From an uncultured Calothrix sp. (GTDB lineage: Bacteria > Cyanobacteriota > Cyanobacteriia > Cyanobacteriales > Nostocaceae), in assembly GCA_937973965.1 (NCBI GenBank), contig CALJJQ010000043.1, positions 1-44,150 of the forward strand: a stretch of 44,150 nucleotides of DNA. The letters are read 5' to 3'. The position numbers and the translations under genes were made by a program. The notes under the pieces were generated by a model that worked only from the letters and a program-made list of their open reading frames with translations, did not search any database and was not told the origin of the DNA. Numbering within the stretch: the stretch's first letter is position 1; the number at the start of each line of letters is the position of its first letter. Of the stretch, positions 1 through 8,428 are shown one piece after another.

Positions 1-153
1 TATATTGGAAACTTCGGTAAAACAGACAATGGTATTGTTGCGGTTACAGCATACGGTGTTTGATCTGGAATGACTTTTCCTCTGATATTTGAAGTCTATA
101 AACCTCAAGAAAGATTGTTACCAGGAGATAAATATTTAACCTATTTAACCTGA
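1..153 (+). pseudogene. IS701-like transposase remnant
   Basis: Frame 1 from the window edge reads YIGNFGKTDNGIVAV...AYGV, a TGA stop (61-63), then SGMTFPLIFEVYKPQERL...GDKYLT, ending at a TGA at 151-153. I recognise this as the conserved catalytic-core region of IS701-family DDE transposases, where GK-NG-V-V-AYG is followed by FPL-FEVYKP-ERL--GDKY. The in-frame stop and the loss of everything after GDKY show a dead fragment. Its 5' part lies outside the window. I find no terminal repeat, and the following 230 bases hold no recognisable continuation. Confidence 0.7.
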
Positions 154-383
154 TTAAACCTTGGCTACAAGTTTTGAAAATTCCTAAATTATTTGAGGGA
201 TTTTTTAAACTTCAAATGCTTGTCAACAATCTAACTCGGTCAATTTTTCAAAACTGCAATATCCCTTATTTCCACTTTTCCTCTGCCTAGAGTGACAAAA
301 GAGGGATAATCCTGGACAAGAGTTTCAGGCTTTATAACTCATTGAACTCACGTTAATGTTGACAAAAAATCGTCAAACTGAGG
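154..383. other. Gene-free AT-rich stretch
   Basis: AT-rich DNA between the transposase remnant and a dispersed repeat. No coding pattern, RNA gene or strong hairpin was seen. Confidence 0.5.
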
Positions 384-491
384 TAATATCGATTATCTTG
401 TACTTTGCAATAAATGAAACTAGAGTAATCAAAGGTTATAGCTCCTGATATGTAGCAACCATTTAGCAACCATTAGCGTAAACGACGTAAC
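384..491. repeat. Dispersed intergenic repeat, copy 1
   Basis: This stretch matches 33607-33692 in the same orientation. Shared blocks include TATCGATT, TACTTTG, TAATCAA, TATAGCTCCTGATATGT, GCAACC and ATTAGCGTAAACGA. Copy 1 carries an extra 11-bp direct duplication (ATTTAGCAACC) not found in copy 2. It is non-coding, and its role is unknown. Confidence 0.65.
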
Positions 492-540
492 ACACAATTT
501 TGCATTTTGACAGATTAAAATAACTAATCAATCAAATTCA

Positions 541-580
541 CAAAAATATCCCCTCCTCGACCCACCGAAGAGAGGATATC
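541..580 (-). terminator. Rho-independent terminator of infC
   Basis: Read on the minus strand, ATATCCTCTC (579-570) pairs with GAGGGGATAT (555-546) across a 14-nt loop, giving ten pairs with one G-U. A T-run follows (545-542). It lies about 50 bases past the infC stop, so infC is probably transcribed as a single gene. Confidence 0.75.
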
Positions 581-630
581 GAATATTCACATTGAATTAT
601 TCAGTAATCACCATTAACCAAGCTTTATAT

Positions 631-1164
631 CTACTTCTTCGGTGATATCAACATCATCATGTTTCGACCTTCACGCTTGGGATATTGCTGGACTTCACCC
701 ACTGCATCTAAATCGGTAGCCATCCGTCGCAACAATTCCTCGGCCATGTCGCTGTGTTGAATTTCTCGCCCTCGAAACATGACTGTTGCCTTTACTTTAT
801 CACCATCGCGCAGGAACTTTTCTGCTTGCTTTACACGGACGTTGTAATCATGCGCTTCGATTTTGTAGCGCATTTTTACTTCCTTTACATCTGCTGTGTG
901 CTGCTTTTTCCGGGCTTCTCGTGCTTTCTTTTCTTGTTCAAACTTGAATTTACCATAATCCATAATCCGACAGACTGGAGGGTCGGCTTTATCACTGAGC
1001 AGCACCAGATCCAATTCTTTCTCTTCGGCCATTCGTAACGCTTCTTGGGGTGTTACTATCCCCAACTGGGAGCCATCCGTGTCTATTAACCGAATTTTGG
1101 GGAAACGAATTCGCTCGTTAATTTGTGGCAGATCTCGATTACGTTTTTTCTCAGTTACTGGCAT
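631..1164 (-). CDS. infC: Translation initiation factor IF-3
   Basis: Cytoplasmic factor that binds the 30S subunit, keeps it apart from 50S and checks the initiator tRNA-start codon match. The 177-residue product has the normal IF-3 length and both domains. The N-domain contains [14 protein letters not shown] and G-VTPQEAL; the C-domain contains [18 protein letters not shown] and [14 protein letters not shown]. Several bacteria start infC with a rare codon for autoregulation, but here the start is ATG. A terminator follows at 541-580, and rpmI/rplT are not downstream, so no infC-rpmI-rplT operon is visible. Assignment is very secure. Confidence 0.97.
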   Translation of the reverse strand: MPVTEKKRNRDLPQINERIRFPKIRLIDTDGSQLGIVTPQEALRMAEEKELDLVLLSDKADPPVCRIMDYGKFKFEQEKKAREARKKQHTADVKEVKMRYKIEAHDYNVRVKQAEKFLRDGDKVKATVMFRGREIQHSDMAEELLRRMATDLDAVGEVQQYPKREGRNMMMLISPKK

Positions 1165-1645
1165 GTAGTAGTCGTTGAAACTTCCTTAATTATGGGTTTG
1201 AATGTTGATGATTGGTAGTCATAGCCAGCCTCGCAACTATTTAGGTTTAGCTACGGTGACTTGCAAAAATAGTATAATCCTAGTTTAGCTAATGCATGGG
1301 CGAAAAACTACAGGTAGTTATATTTGTTATTTTACTCACTCCTCACCAATATCTGTCGAATTGTAAAACAACATTACATAGGGTCTGGGGAAAGGGTCTT
1401 TTAGGGAGGTTAGGGAACGGGTCGTCTCTACAGGGAATGGTTTTAACCCAAAAATTTTACTTTTCCTAGGCTTCATAAAATGATGGACGCAAGACGCAAG
1501 GTTTTTGAGCTTCTATACACCTATTTTTTGCATGTTCTGCGACCAAAATACTCTCCAAAACTTACAACATCAGAGTTTTACTATTTTTCCGCAAGCTCTA
1601 CATCGGATTTACTATTCAAACCTTCTCCTCAAAATCCATTAGGGA
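1165..1645. other. Intergenic region upstream of infC
   Basis: About 480 bases that must hold the infC promoter. A GATTATACTA stretch on the minus strand near 1270-1285 is a possible -10 box, with no convincing -35. The segment around 1380-1440 (GGGTCTGGGG, GGGTCGTCTCTACAGGGAAT) resembles G-rich repeat debris also seen near 31790. No gene seen. Confidence 0.4.
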
Positions 1646-2218
1646 TTATGGTTGTTGAGCAGAAAGAGTGTAGTTGACCCTGGTGCCTGGATTAAAAATT
1701 CCCACCCATACCCGATAGGTTCCAGCTTGGAAATCGCTTCCTTCATAGCTTGCGTCTTTCTTTCGCCCTGTGTCATCCCCACAACGGATGGTTTTGTCGT
1801 CGGGTCCTTGAATGAGAATGGTTGTGTCTGCACCTTCACTATTGACCAAAAAGCGTAATTTCCCAAAGTCTTTTTCTAAAATCACGATATGGTCTGGTTT
1901 CGGGTCGGCATAACCAACACATATATTGCGATCGCGATCGCGGTTACTAATTGTCGATAGGGAATAACTACCACCAGTATAACCAGATACAATTATCTTG
2001 CTGGGGTCAAATCCTGGTGTCAAACGTAGAGTCCCAAAGTTAGCCTTAGTCCCCATGACTGGTGTGGCGGCAATTATCGTGAATATGCCAATAATACTGG
2101 CTTTTAATCCCTCTTTTATCCCAAATACGGTTATTTTGGGGTTTTTACTCCTATTTTCACCATCGAAACTTTTCCTTCGCCATCGGAGATAAATATTTCT
2201 CACCCCACCTTTCCTCAT
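1646..2218 (-). CDS. Exported protein of unknown function
   Basis: 190 residues. A basic N-region (RWRRK...R...K) is followed at about residues 37-54 by a hydrophobic stretch (LKASIIGIFTIIAATPVMG), consistent with a signal peptide and a mature start near NFGTL. The mature part is compact and beta-rich, with SYSLSTISNRDRDRNICVGY, LRFLVNSEGADTTILIQGPD, IRCGDD and YRVWVGIF. This pattern resembles cyanobacterial extracellular domains of the pre-peptidase C-terminal type, and two cysteines could form a disulphide. ATG at 2218 is the longest start; the GTG five codons later is also possible because G-rich DNA precedes it. It lies about 100 bases downstream of the DUF3352 gene on the same strand and could be co-transcribed. 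Confidence 0.6.
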   Translation of the reverse strand: MRKGGVRNIYLRWRRKSFDGENRSKNPKITVFGIKEGLKASIIGIFTIIAATPVMGTKANFGTLRLTPGFDPSKIIVSGYTGGSYSLSTISNRDRDRNICVGYADPKPDHIVILEKDFGKLRFLVNSEGADTTILIQGPDDKTIRCGDDTGRKKDASYEGSDFQAGTYRVWVGIFNPGTRVNYTLSAQQP

Positions 2219-2321
2219 CTTGATTGATATTTAGTGCTTTTGTATACTCATCATACCGATGGTAAACACTGAAGAAGTTAGGGGTTGTGTCAGTATGGCA
2301 TCTGGCATATTTTTAGCATAT

Positions 2322-3962
2322 TTATTGTTTGCGATATAGATAGATACCGCCTTTAAGGACTTGATTGCTGCTACCATAGCTACTGATGGTGAGCGATCGC
2401 AGTTGTTGAAATAGGGGTTGGGCAAGAATTTTGATAAATTGGAGGATGGGTATTTGTCGGGAAAGGATGGATTGGCTACTATTCCAATCGATATACACAT
2501 AACCTTGGTTAGGTTTGGGGATATTGGCAATACTGGTTTTGAAGGTACGATTTTCCAATAAGGAGTTTTGGGGACTGGTTAAGGCTGCTTGCATTGCTTC
2601 TAGGGATGAGGCAAAAATTTCATATTTGTCAATGCTGGTGTGGAGAGCTAGGGGTATGGTGTTGATGGTCAATTTGGATTTATTACTGGTTGGGGTGCGT
2701 TGGGTGGTTAATTGAGTCCAAGCGGTAACAGGCTGGGATTCCAGGGGAAAGGAGCTAATCGCTAAATTGTGTTGTTGGGCAATTTCGTCAAATTTGGCAA
2801 TACCCGTGCTTGTTTGTGGAGATTTTTCGGTGACAAATATCCAATCGGGATTGGGGGAGTCCTGGTTGGGTAATAAACCGATGGCATATTCACCATTAAC
2901 CCAGCTAAACAGGTCTGTTGCTAAATTTATCCCGGCTTGGGTTTGTAATTCTGCTAGGGGTTGAACAATTTGCCCAATTCCCACATCCTCCTTCCCAGCT
3001 AAAGCTCCTGCCAATTGTTGCCAGTATAAAGCTAAATTACTATTGGGTAAGGAACTTAAATCCTGACCAGCAACCGCCATAATAGTAGTATCAGGAAGAT
3101 AGGCAACAGCAGCAACTGGTTTATTTAGGGATGGGGAAGGAGTGGGAAGTTCGTGGTTGGGGATAGCTGCGGTTTCCAGAATGATTCTCTGGGGATCAAG
3201 ATTCAAACTCACCAGTTGACTGTGGAAATTTCCTACAGGTAACTTTAGACCTTGCCAAGTTGCGATCGCTTCGAGATTTAAGTATGCCACAGCGATGGCA
3301 TTACCACCCATCTGCTCTACAGCTGTTTGATATTCGCGATTACTAGGTAAATTTAAATCAGGAGCTTGAACATTATTAATCGCTTCCCGCAAAACCTTGC
3401 TATCATTAGCAAAGAGGACAAATTGATTCGCAACCACCGCACCCGCTAATTTATCACCTGTTTTACTGGCGCTATCAGCAATAATTTTCACACCAGCATA
3501 CTCCTCCGTAGTTAAATCCGCACCCGCCAAAACTCGCTGCGAAAACAGTAACTGCAAGAACTCACGGCTTTTCTCCCCATCCTGGGTAGCTAGTGCCATT
3601 AAATACCCTGGTGTTTGTCCATTACTGGCATCCCGATCAATATCCAAAGTGGTGACAGCAAAAGTCATTTCTTCCCCCAGCCAAGGTTGAATATCTTGAC
3701 GGTAATCAATACCAGTGTTTTTCAGCAGCTTTGTTTTCCAGGGGGAAAAATCTACATGTTTGACCAACTCCTCAATCCGTTCCGGATTAGCAAAAATCGA
3801 TACCATCACCGGTGCTTGTTTAGCAACAAAAACCGCTCCACCAGGGGACTTTAAGGGTTTGATAGCATAGGCATAATTTGGGAAACTCAAGCAAACACCG
3901 AAATGCAGCACTATCGCCATCCCCAAAGCTACAAATCGGAATAAACCACCTTTGCGATTCAT
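2322..3962 (-). CDS. DUF3352 domain-containing exported protein
   Basis: 546 residues, matching the length and layout of cyanobacterial DUF3352 proteins. An N-terminal signal sequence (residues about 8-33, ending near YAYA) is followed by the family hallmark PVMVSIFANPERI, then LLKNTGIDYRQDIQPWLGEEMTFA and blocks such as GAVVANQFVLFANDSKVLREAI. The protein is probably periplasmic or membrane-attached. The biochemical role of the family is not established. The start is ATG, and a smaller exported protein follows on the same strand. Confidence 0.85.
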   Translation of the reverse strand: MNRKGGLFRFVALGMAIVLHFGVCLSFPNYAYAIKPLKSPGGAVFVAKQAPVMVSIFANPERIEELVKHVDFSPWKTKLLKNTGIDYRQDIQPWLGEEMTFAVTTLDIDRDASNGQTPGYLMALATQDGEKSREFLQLLFSQRVLAGADLTTEEYAGVKIIADSASKTGDKLAGAVVANQFVLFANDSKVLREAINNVQAPDLNLPSNREYQTAVEQMGGNAIAVAYLNLEAIATWQGLKLPVGNFHSQLVSLNLDPQRIILETAAIPNHELPTPSPSLNKPVAAVAYLPDTTIMAVAGQDLSSLPNSNLALYWQQLAGALAGKEDVGIGQIVQPLAELQTQAGINLATDLFSWVNGEYAIGLLPNQDSPNPDWIFVTEKSPQTSTGIAKFDEIAQQHNLAISSFPLESQPVTAWTQLTTQRTPTSNKSKLTINTIPLALHTSIDKYEIFASSLEAMQAALTSPQNSLLENRTFKTSIANIPKPNQGYVYIDWNSSQSILSRQIPILQFIKILAQPLFQQLRSLTISSYGSSNQVLKGGIYLYRKQ

Positions 3963-4159
3963 TTAGACTCCTACTTCGCTGCACTAGCAGCACAAACACC
4001 AACACTATTAAACAGCAGATTGGGGATTTAGAGGGAGTAGGGAGTTGAGAGGGACGACCCTGCCGTGCTATGCACAGAAAATTATGAAATTGTTAGTAAA
4101 ATTAGAGTATTGGCGAAGAGAGAGTTTTATTGTCTGACCATAAAACCAACATTGATGAA

Positions 4160-4300
4160 TAAGTAGGTAGGTGCAATTAAACATAAAACCGCAACCTAAC
4201 CAATCATTCGACTCAAAGCCTTACCCCCGTACAGACGCGATATATCGCGTCTCTCGCTATTCCCTGATTTCAACGACAATTTTTAACACCCACCTACTTA
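4160..4300. mobile_element. MITE-like inverted-repeat element
   Basis: TAAGTAGGTAGGTG (4160-4173) is matched in inverted orientation by CACCCACCTACTTA (4287-4300), with 13 of 14 positions pairing. The element is 141 bp, has no coding capacity, and carries the perfect 20-bp palindrome at 4233-4252. Its right end lies 6 bases before the ATG of the next gene, so that gene's leader is formed by the element. No clear target duplication was seen. Confidence 0.55.
4233..4252. repeat. Interspersed palindrome AGACGCGATATATCGCGTCT
   Basis: A perfect 20-bp dyad. Related copies in this window are at 4981-5000, 7461-7480, 8806-8827, 30335-30354 and 41608-41635, with a degenerate one at about 20690-20708. 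They sit in intergenic DNA, often beside GGGAGTA heptamers. This is a family of small palindromic repeats typical of filamentous cyanobacteria. Confidence 0.8.
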
Positions 4301-4306
4301 GCATTT

Positions 4307-4909
4307 ATGTCGTACAGTCAGTTTAAAACTCTAGCTAGCGTTAAGGAAAAATTCGGGATTATGACCCAAGAGGGGGTGCGTTTTTTACCTGACTTACCAC
4401 CAGTTCAACCCTCCCAGACCCTAAAAAGCTTTTTAGAATACAGTTTACCAGTGGCGATCGCGACGGGAAGCGAAAAAGCTCGTTCGGAGTTAATTATTAG
4501 CCCTGTGTTGTTGGAAGTTCGACAAATTTTGCAGCAACGCATTAGTTTTTTTTCCGGAGAGGATTTTACCGTTGATGAGCAGCAGGGATTAAATGGTATA
4601 TGTGACTTTGTGTTGAGTCGTTCACCGGAGTTAATTGAAATCGAAGCACCCGTTTTCATTTTGGTAGAAGCAAAAAAAGCAGATTTGAAAAGCGGTTTAG
4701 GTCAATGTGCAGCAGAAATGGTCGCAGCACAGATATTTAATTCCCTCAAGGGTCAACCCATTACCACTATCTATGGTTGTGTCAGTAACGGTACACAATG
4801 GCGATTTATGCAACTGCAAGAAAAACTCCTGACCATCGATTTATTTGATTATCCCCTACCACCTGTGGAACAAATTCTCGCTTTCTTAACTTGGATGGCA
4901 GAAAATTAA
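4307..4909 (+). CDS. PD-(D/E)XK nuclease-like protein, copy 1
   Basis: 200 residues. The sequence shows a nuclease-like core: Glu61 in a helix (KARSELIISPVLLEVR), Asp100 (NGICDFVLSRSP), Glu121-Ala-Lys123 (FILVEAKKAD) and Gln133 (GLGQCAAEMVAAQ). That is the order E, D, ExK, Q seen in PD-(D/E)XK enzymes. It belongs to a cyanobacterial family of about 200 residues with no assigned role that I know of. A paralogue lies at 23676-24275 and a truncated copy at 27354-27656. The ATG directly follows a MITE-like element and has no visible ribosome-binding site; a second element starts about 12 bases after the stop. Metal-dependent DNA cleavage is an inference from motifs only. Confidence 0.7.
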   Translation: MSYSQFKTLASVKEKFGIMTQEGVRFLPDLPPVQPSQTLKSFLEYSLPVAIATGSEKARSELIISPVLLEVRQILQQRISFFSGEDFTVDEQQGLNGICDFVLSRSPELIEIEAPVFILVEAKKADLKSGLGQCAAEMVAAQIFNSLKGQPITTIYGCVSNGTQWRFMQLQEKLLTIDLFDYPLPPVEQILAFLTWMAEN

Positions 4910-4921
4910 CGAACTCATGAC

Positions 4922-5070
4922 CCGCATTTCTGACAAAATCCTAAAACCCATAGGGAGTAGGGAGTAGTCCGTGATGGGAGAGACGCGATATATCGTGTCT
5001 GTACGGGAGTAGGGAGTAGAAGGAAAATCAATCCCTTATTCAAGGCTTACAACTTACTCGTGAGAAATCA
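4922..5070. mobile_element. TTTCTCACA-type MITE, copy D
   Basis: The left end GCATTTCTGACA and right end CGTGAGAAAT are inverted. Between them lie GGGAGTA heptamers, a nested palindrome (4981-5000), then AAGGAAAATCAATCCC and TTCAAGGCTTA, the shared body of this repeat family. In the same orientation as copies C and E and inverted relative to A and B. It ends 4 bases before the ATG of the next gene. Confidence 0.65.
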
Positions 5071-5073
5071 CAG

Positions 5074-6182
5074 ATGATAAGTGTCATATTTAACTATATA
5101 TTTTTTCGATTACTTAGGGATGTTTGGAAGTGCCTCAAGGGGAATCCTATTGAACTGGAAACAGAAAAAGTGAAATCAGCCCAACGCCATCTAGATAACT
5201 TACCGGTTTGGTTTCTAGGCTATTATCCTCAGATGTGTTGTCGTTTTTTTAGCTGCACTTGGCAGTTTACCTTTGACGAATTTGAAAATGCCCGCAGAAG
5301 AGTGGCAAAATTAGAAGCGATCGCCTTTCAAGGAAAAAATGCCCTCGAACCCCTTGCAGAAGCAGAAAAAAAACTCATCGCAGCTAAACAGAAATACCGA
5401 CAAGCCAAAACCATCCCGGAAAAGGAAGAAGCGATCGCTGCTTGGCAAGCTGCAATATACTTGTTTGATGCAATACCCCTGGAAACTTTAGCAGGAAACA
5501 ATGCTCAAATTAAAGTTAAAGGCTATAAGCATGAATTTGTCAATACTCAAATTGGTACATATATAGCCGCAGCCCAAGAATTTGATTTCCAAGCGGAAAA
5601 AATCAAATCTACCCAAGCACAAACAGCAACATCATTGTGGGAGCAAGCAATAAGTCGTTTAAACCAAATTCCCCAGGAAAATCCTCGCTATTTGGAAGCA
5701 CAAAGGCTAATTGCTAACTATCAAGTCAAATTAGAAAAGTCGGCAACGCAAAAAAGTAGTAGTACTTATATAGGAGCGGCAAAAAAAATCGCCTTTCAAG
5801 CTGCAACTCATTCCCAGAATCCGCCCCATTCAGCCGAAAAATGGTCACAAATTGCTAGCCTTTGGGAACGGTCAATTAATATATTAGAAAAAATAGGGGT
5901 TGAAGAAGCCGGATACGTGGAAGCACAGAAATATTTGGCGGATTACCAAACCAATTTAGGTGTAATTCAAACCCGAATCAAAATGGAAATTGAAGCCAAA
6001 CGTATTCTCGATGATGCTAATACAAAAACTCAACATTTACTTGCCAATCCTCCTGATAGCCATCAACAATTCAAAAATGAATTAAATAGCCTGGCCTGAT
6101 TGCCTTACTACAAACGATAAAATCTGGGACAACAGCCTATGGAGAAGCTCAACAATTAATTACCTATGCAAAAAAAGAGTGA
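5074..6182 (+). pseudogene. Helical repeat protein with late frameshift
   Basis: The ATG frame runs for 341 codons to a TGA at 6097-6099. The frame offset by one base then continues without a stop to TGA at 6180-6182, adding LIALLQTIKSGTTAYGEAQQ and LITYAKKE. This tail repeats a pattern already present twice in the protein: LWEQAISRLNQI--ENPRYLEAQRLIANYQ and LWERSINILEKI--EEAGYVEAQKYLADYQ. A one-base loss near 6094-6096 is therefore the simplest reading. The N-terminus has a hydrophobic segment (VIFNYIFFRLL), a Cys-rich hydrophobic patch near residues 45-65, then long charged helices with heptad-like spacing, suggesting a membrane-anchored coiled-coil or TPR-like protein. Function unknown. 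The start lies at the edge of a MITE and has no clear ribosome-binding site. Confidence 0.65.
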
Positions 6183-6194
6183 AGTAGTATACTG

Positions 6195-6303
6195 GAATAT
6201 CTCAGTAAATCCCTAAAACTAGCTTCTGACTGGAGAGTAGGGGGTAACAAGTAAAATTAACCCGTTACTCAAGGCTTATTGCTTAATTGAATGAGAGAGC
6301 ATC
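6195..6303. mobile_element. TTTCTCACA-type MITE, copy E (decayed)
   Basis: Aligns with copies B and D: AATATCTCAG at the left, then AAATCCCTAAAAC, GAGAGTAGGGGGTAAC, AAAATTAACCCGTTACTC, AAGGCTTATTGCTTA, and ATGAGAGAGCATCC at the right. The body is recognisable but both ends have drifted. Confidence 0.5.
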
Positions 6304-6413
6304 CCTAATGTGTATACTCTCGAAGATAGCAGTTAGGGAGCAGAAATGCTCCCACTACAAACTTGATTTTGGCAAAGGGTACTCCTGAATTATTCTGTCT
6401 TCCGTCTCCTTCT

Positions 6414-7103
6414 TTAAAGATAGGGAGTAACATCCTCCTGACATTCATCAGCAAGATAGGATAGAGCGCGAAAACGCAAACTCACCAACTGTTCGTAGAG
6501 AGGATTTAGTTTGCACAAAGGGGGAATATGAACGATTTTGCGTCCGAATAGTTTCACATCTCGTTCAAACGGACATTGGGAAGGAATCATTTTACACAAA
6601 AACCGAGCTAAACTGGGGTCATGAATTTCCAGACCATCCAACCATTCCCGTAAAGGAGCGATCGCATCAATTCCATGATTATTATTACTAGTCCCAGACC
6701 CATCTGTAGTGGGAGTAGTTGGAGTCAGGTCAGAGTTTTCCAGGGTATGACGTAGAGCATCGAGAATATCTTCCGGTTCCCCTAAAGCTTTACACAATTC
6801 GTGGAGGATATAATCTTCACTTTTGGTATACATACCATCAGCGATCGCGACCATTACTGCTGTACGCAAAAAATTTTCAGCCAAAGGTGTACCTTTACCT
6901 AAAACCCTAGCTAGTTCTTCCGGGGAAATATCTTCAGATGTTTCAATATTCATCCCCGGTGCTAGTTCCGCTTGGGTAATACTAGCGATCATTTCCTGTT
7001 CTTGAGCATCAAAATCACCATCAGCCCATGCTATAGATAGTAAACCACGTATCCATGCTGTGATCTGTTCGTTTGTATAAGTAGGTTTGACAACGCCTGT
7101 CAT
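6414..7103 (-). CDS. TerB-like / Mo-dependent nitrogenase C-terminal domain protein
   Basis: 229 residues in two parts. Residues about 8-122 form a TerB-like helical domain with acidic repeats (IAWADGDFDAQEQEMI and VAIADGMYTKSEDYIL) that could bind metal. A Ser/Thr/Asn-rich linker follows. Residues about 147-225 match the cyanobacterial Mo-dependent nitrogenase C-terminal domain (LREWLDGLEIHDPSLARFLC, CPFERDVKLFG, IPPLCKLNPLYEQLVSLRFR). The latter name is historical: the domain is found in diazotrophs and non-diazotrophs, and no nif gene is near, so the gene should not be called a nitrogenase. Likely cytoplasmic; partner and function unknown. Confidence 0.8.
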   Translation of the reverse strand: MTGVVKPTYTNEQITAWIRGLLSIAWADGDFDAQEQEMIASITQAELAPGMNIETSEDISPEELARVLGKGTPLAENFLRTAVMVAIADGMYTKSEDYILHELCKALGEPEDILDALRHTLENSDLTPTTPTTDGSGTSNNNHGIDAIAPLREWLDGLEIHDPSLARFLCKMIPSQCPFERDVKLFGRKIVHIPPLCKLNPLYEQLVSLRFRALSYLADECQEDVTPYL

Positions 7104-7623
7104 AATATAATCTCGTCAATCTCTGCCTTTTTGCCATTTCTAGTCCATAGTAGCCTGGGATGACCAAGATTTTTGGTGATGGTTTTGACTTGTTTTCCCC
7201 AACTGAAGGGAAAGCGGGTAGTCCGTGATCGGAGTCCCCCCAATCATCAAAAGTAAATATACTTTCAACCGAAAGATAAATAGAAAGAATTACTAAGGGT
7301 AGATGTATAGCCCTTTAGTTTCTGTTGAAAATAAGTACGGGATGCGCAAAACAATACCAATTTATCAAGTTTCTACCCTCTGCTGACTACATAACCTAAA
7401 TTTCTCACAAGTGAATAATAAGGGTTGAGTCATGGGTTATTCTTCCTACTACTCCCGTACAGACGCGATATATCGTGTCTCTCCCATCACGGACTAATCC
7501 CTGAAAGCTTTGGAATTGTGTGAGAAATCCAGGATCAGCAAAAGAGGATAAGAGTACTTCATTTAAATAATCCCAACAAAATCTGCAAACAAAATAAACA
7601 CAATAGAATTGGTGAAATCAACG
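7104..7623. other. Divergent intergenic region with MITE copy A
   Basis: Separates two divergently read genes and should hold both promoters. It contains a complete TTTCTCACA-type element (7398-7530). Outside the element I see no gene or convincing promoter boxes. Confidence 0.5.
7398..7530. mobile_element. TTTCTCACA-type MITE, copy A
   Basis: Left end AAATTTCTCACA (7399-7410) and right end TGTGAGAAAT (7519-7528) are perfect inverted repeats over at least 10 bp. Inside are TAATAAGGGTTGAGTCATGG, CCTACTACTCCC, the palindrome at 7461-7480 and TCCCTGAAAGCTTT. Same orientation as copy B. No open frame. Confidence 0.75.
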
Positions 7624-7691
7624 ATGAAAAAAAATTAAAAACTCAAACCCCCAATCACCAAATTAAATCCAGCTTAACCCGGGGAGGATTA

Positions 7692-8252
7692 TTGTTCTCC
7701 ATACCCTTTTTCTCCCTACTTACTGGTTCTGCTGCGTTTGCACAAATAAATCCCTGTCCAGGAATTTTTTACGAAGAACCCCACAACAACCGGGTATTAG
7801 TTCCCCAGGGTTGTCCTCCGAATGCGTTTACCGCAAAACAACAAGCAACTACCACTCCACCGACCCCAGAAACCCAACCCATTCAACCTCCCACTTCACC
7901 CATTACCCAACCTCCCCTACCAGAGAAAACCCAAACCCCAATCACTACAGTTACAGTCAAAGATAGTCAGGTCAATGTCCAGTTAATTAACAGCACAGGT
8001 GTGGGAATTTCCTATCAAGCAATCGGACAAACAGAAGTTCGCACTCTCAACCCCAAGGAAGAGTTTGTACTTCGCAATCTCCCCACACCAATTACCATCA
8101 CTGTAGTGAGACAAGATAGCGGTTTTTTAAAAGTCATCCCCAAAGAATCATCCCCAGGAACCCTCACACTCACTTTAGATGAAAGTGCTGAGTTTGGAGA
8201 TAATCAAGGTGCAGTCCGCATTAATGCTAATGGTCAAGTATTTTTCAATTAA
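7692..8252 (+). CDS. Exported Pro/Thr-rich protein, N-terminus frameshifted
   Basis: The longest uninterrupted reading begins at TTG 7692, preceded at four bases by GGAGG, and gives 186 residues. The first 18 (FSIPFFSLLTG...AFAQ) are the hydrophobic core and cleavage site of a signal peptide but lack a positive N-region. The same frame is open further upstream, and an ATG at 7624 lies one base out of frame, separated by an eight-A run (7627-7634). Joining them gives an MKKKLK start and a complete signal peptide, so the gene probably begins at 7624. The mature protein has INPCPGIFYEEPHNNRVLV, a Pro/Thr/Gln-rich linker (about residues 50-80) and a beta-rich C-terminal domain (VNVQLINSTGVGISYQAIG...). 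Function unknown; probably periplasmic or outer-surface. Confidence 0.65.
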   Translation: MFSIPFFSLLTGSAAFAQINPCPGIFYEEPHNNRVLVPQGCPPNAFTAKQQATTTPPTPETQPIQPPTSPITQPPLPEKTQTPITTVTVKDSQVNVQLINSTGVGISYQAIGQTEVRTLNPKEEFVLRNLPTPITITVVRQDSGFLKVIPKESSPGTLTLTLDESAEFGDNQGAVRINANGQVFFN

Positions 8253-8428
8253 TTGAACCTTCTTCCTTTGAACTCGTAAATGGGGAATGGGGAGTAGGGA
8301 AGAGTTATTCAGACGCTGCGCGTCATGTTAAGGAATTTATACTTATATCAAAAAAACGCATGAGTTAGAGGTTCTCTGGTCTAAGTAGAGAAAGTAGAAA
8401 TATCACCTTTAAACTCAGGAGTCGTTTT

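Noticed and set aside
631-1164. infC-rpmI-rplT operon
   Set aside because: A terminator follows infC at 541-580 and no ribosomal protein gene lies downstream.
4950-5018. GGGAGTA tandem heptamers considered as a CRISPR array
   Set aside because: Units are seven bases with no spacers and recur singly across the window; they are short tandem repeats inside MITEs.
6414-7103. Nitrogenase or nif gene
   Set aside because: The Mo-nitrogenase C-terminal domain name is historical; there are no metal-cluster ligands or nif neighbours.
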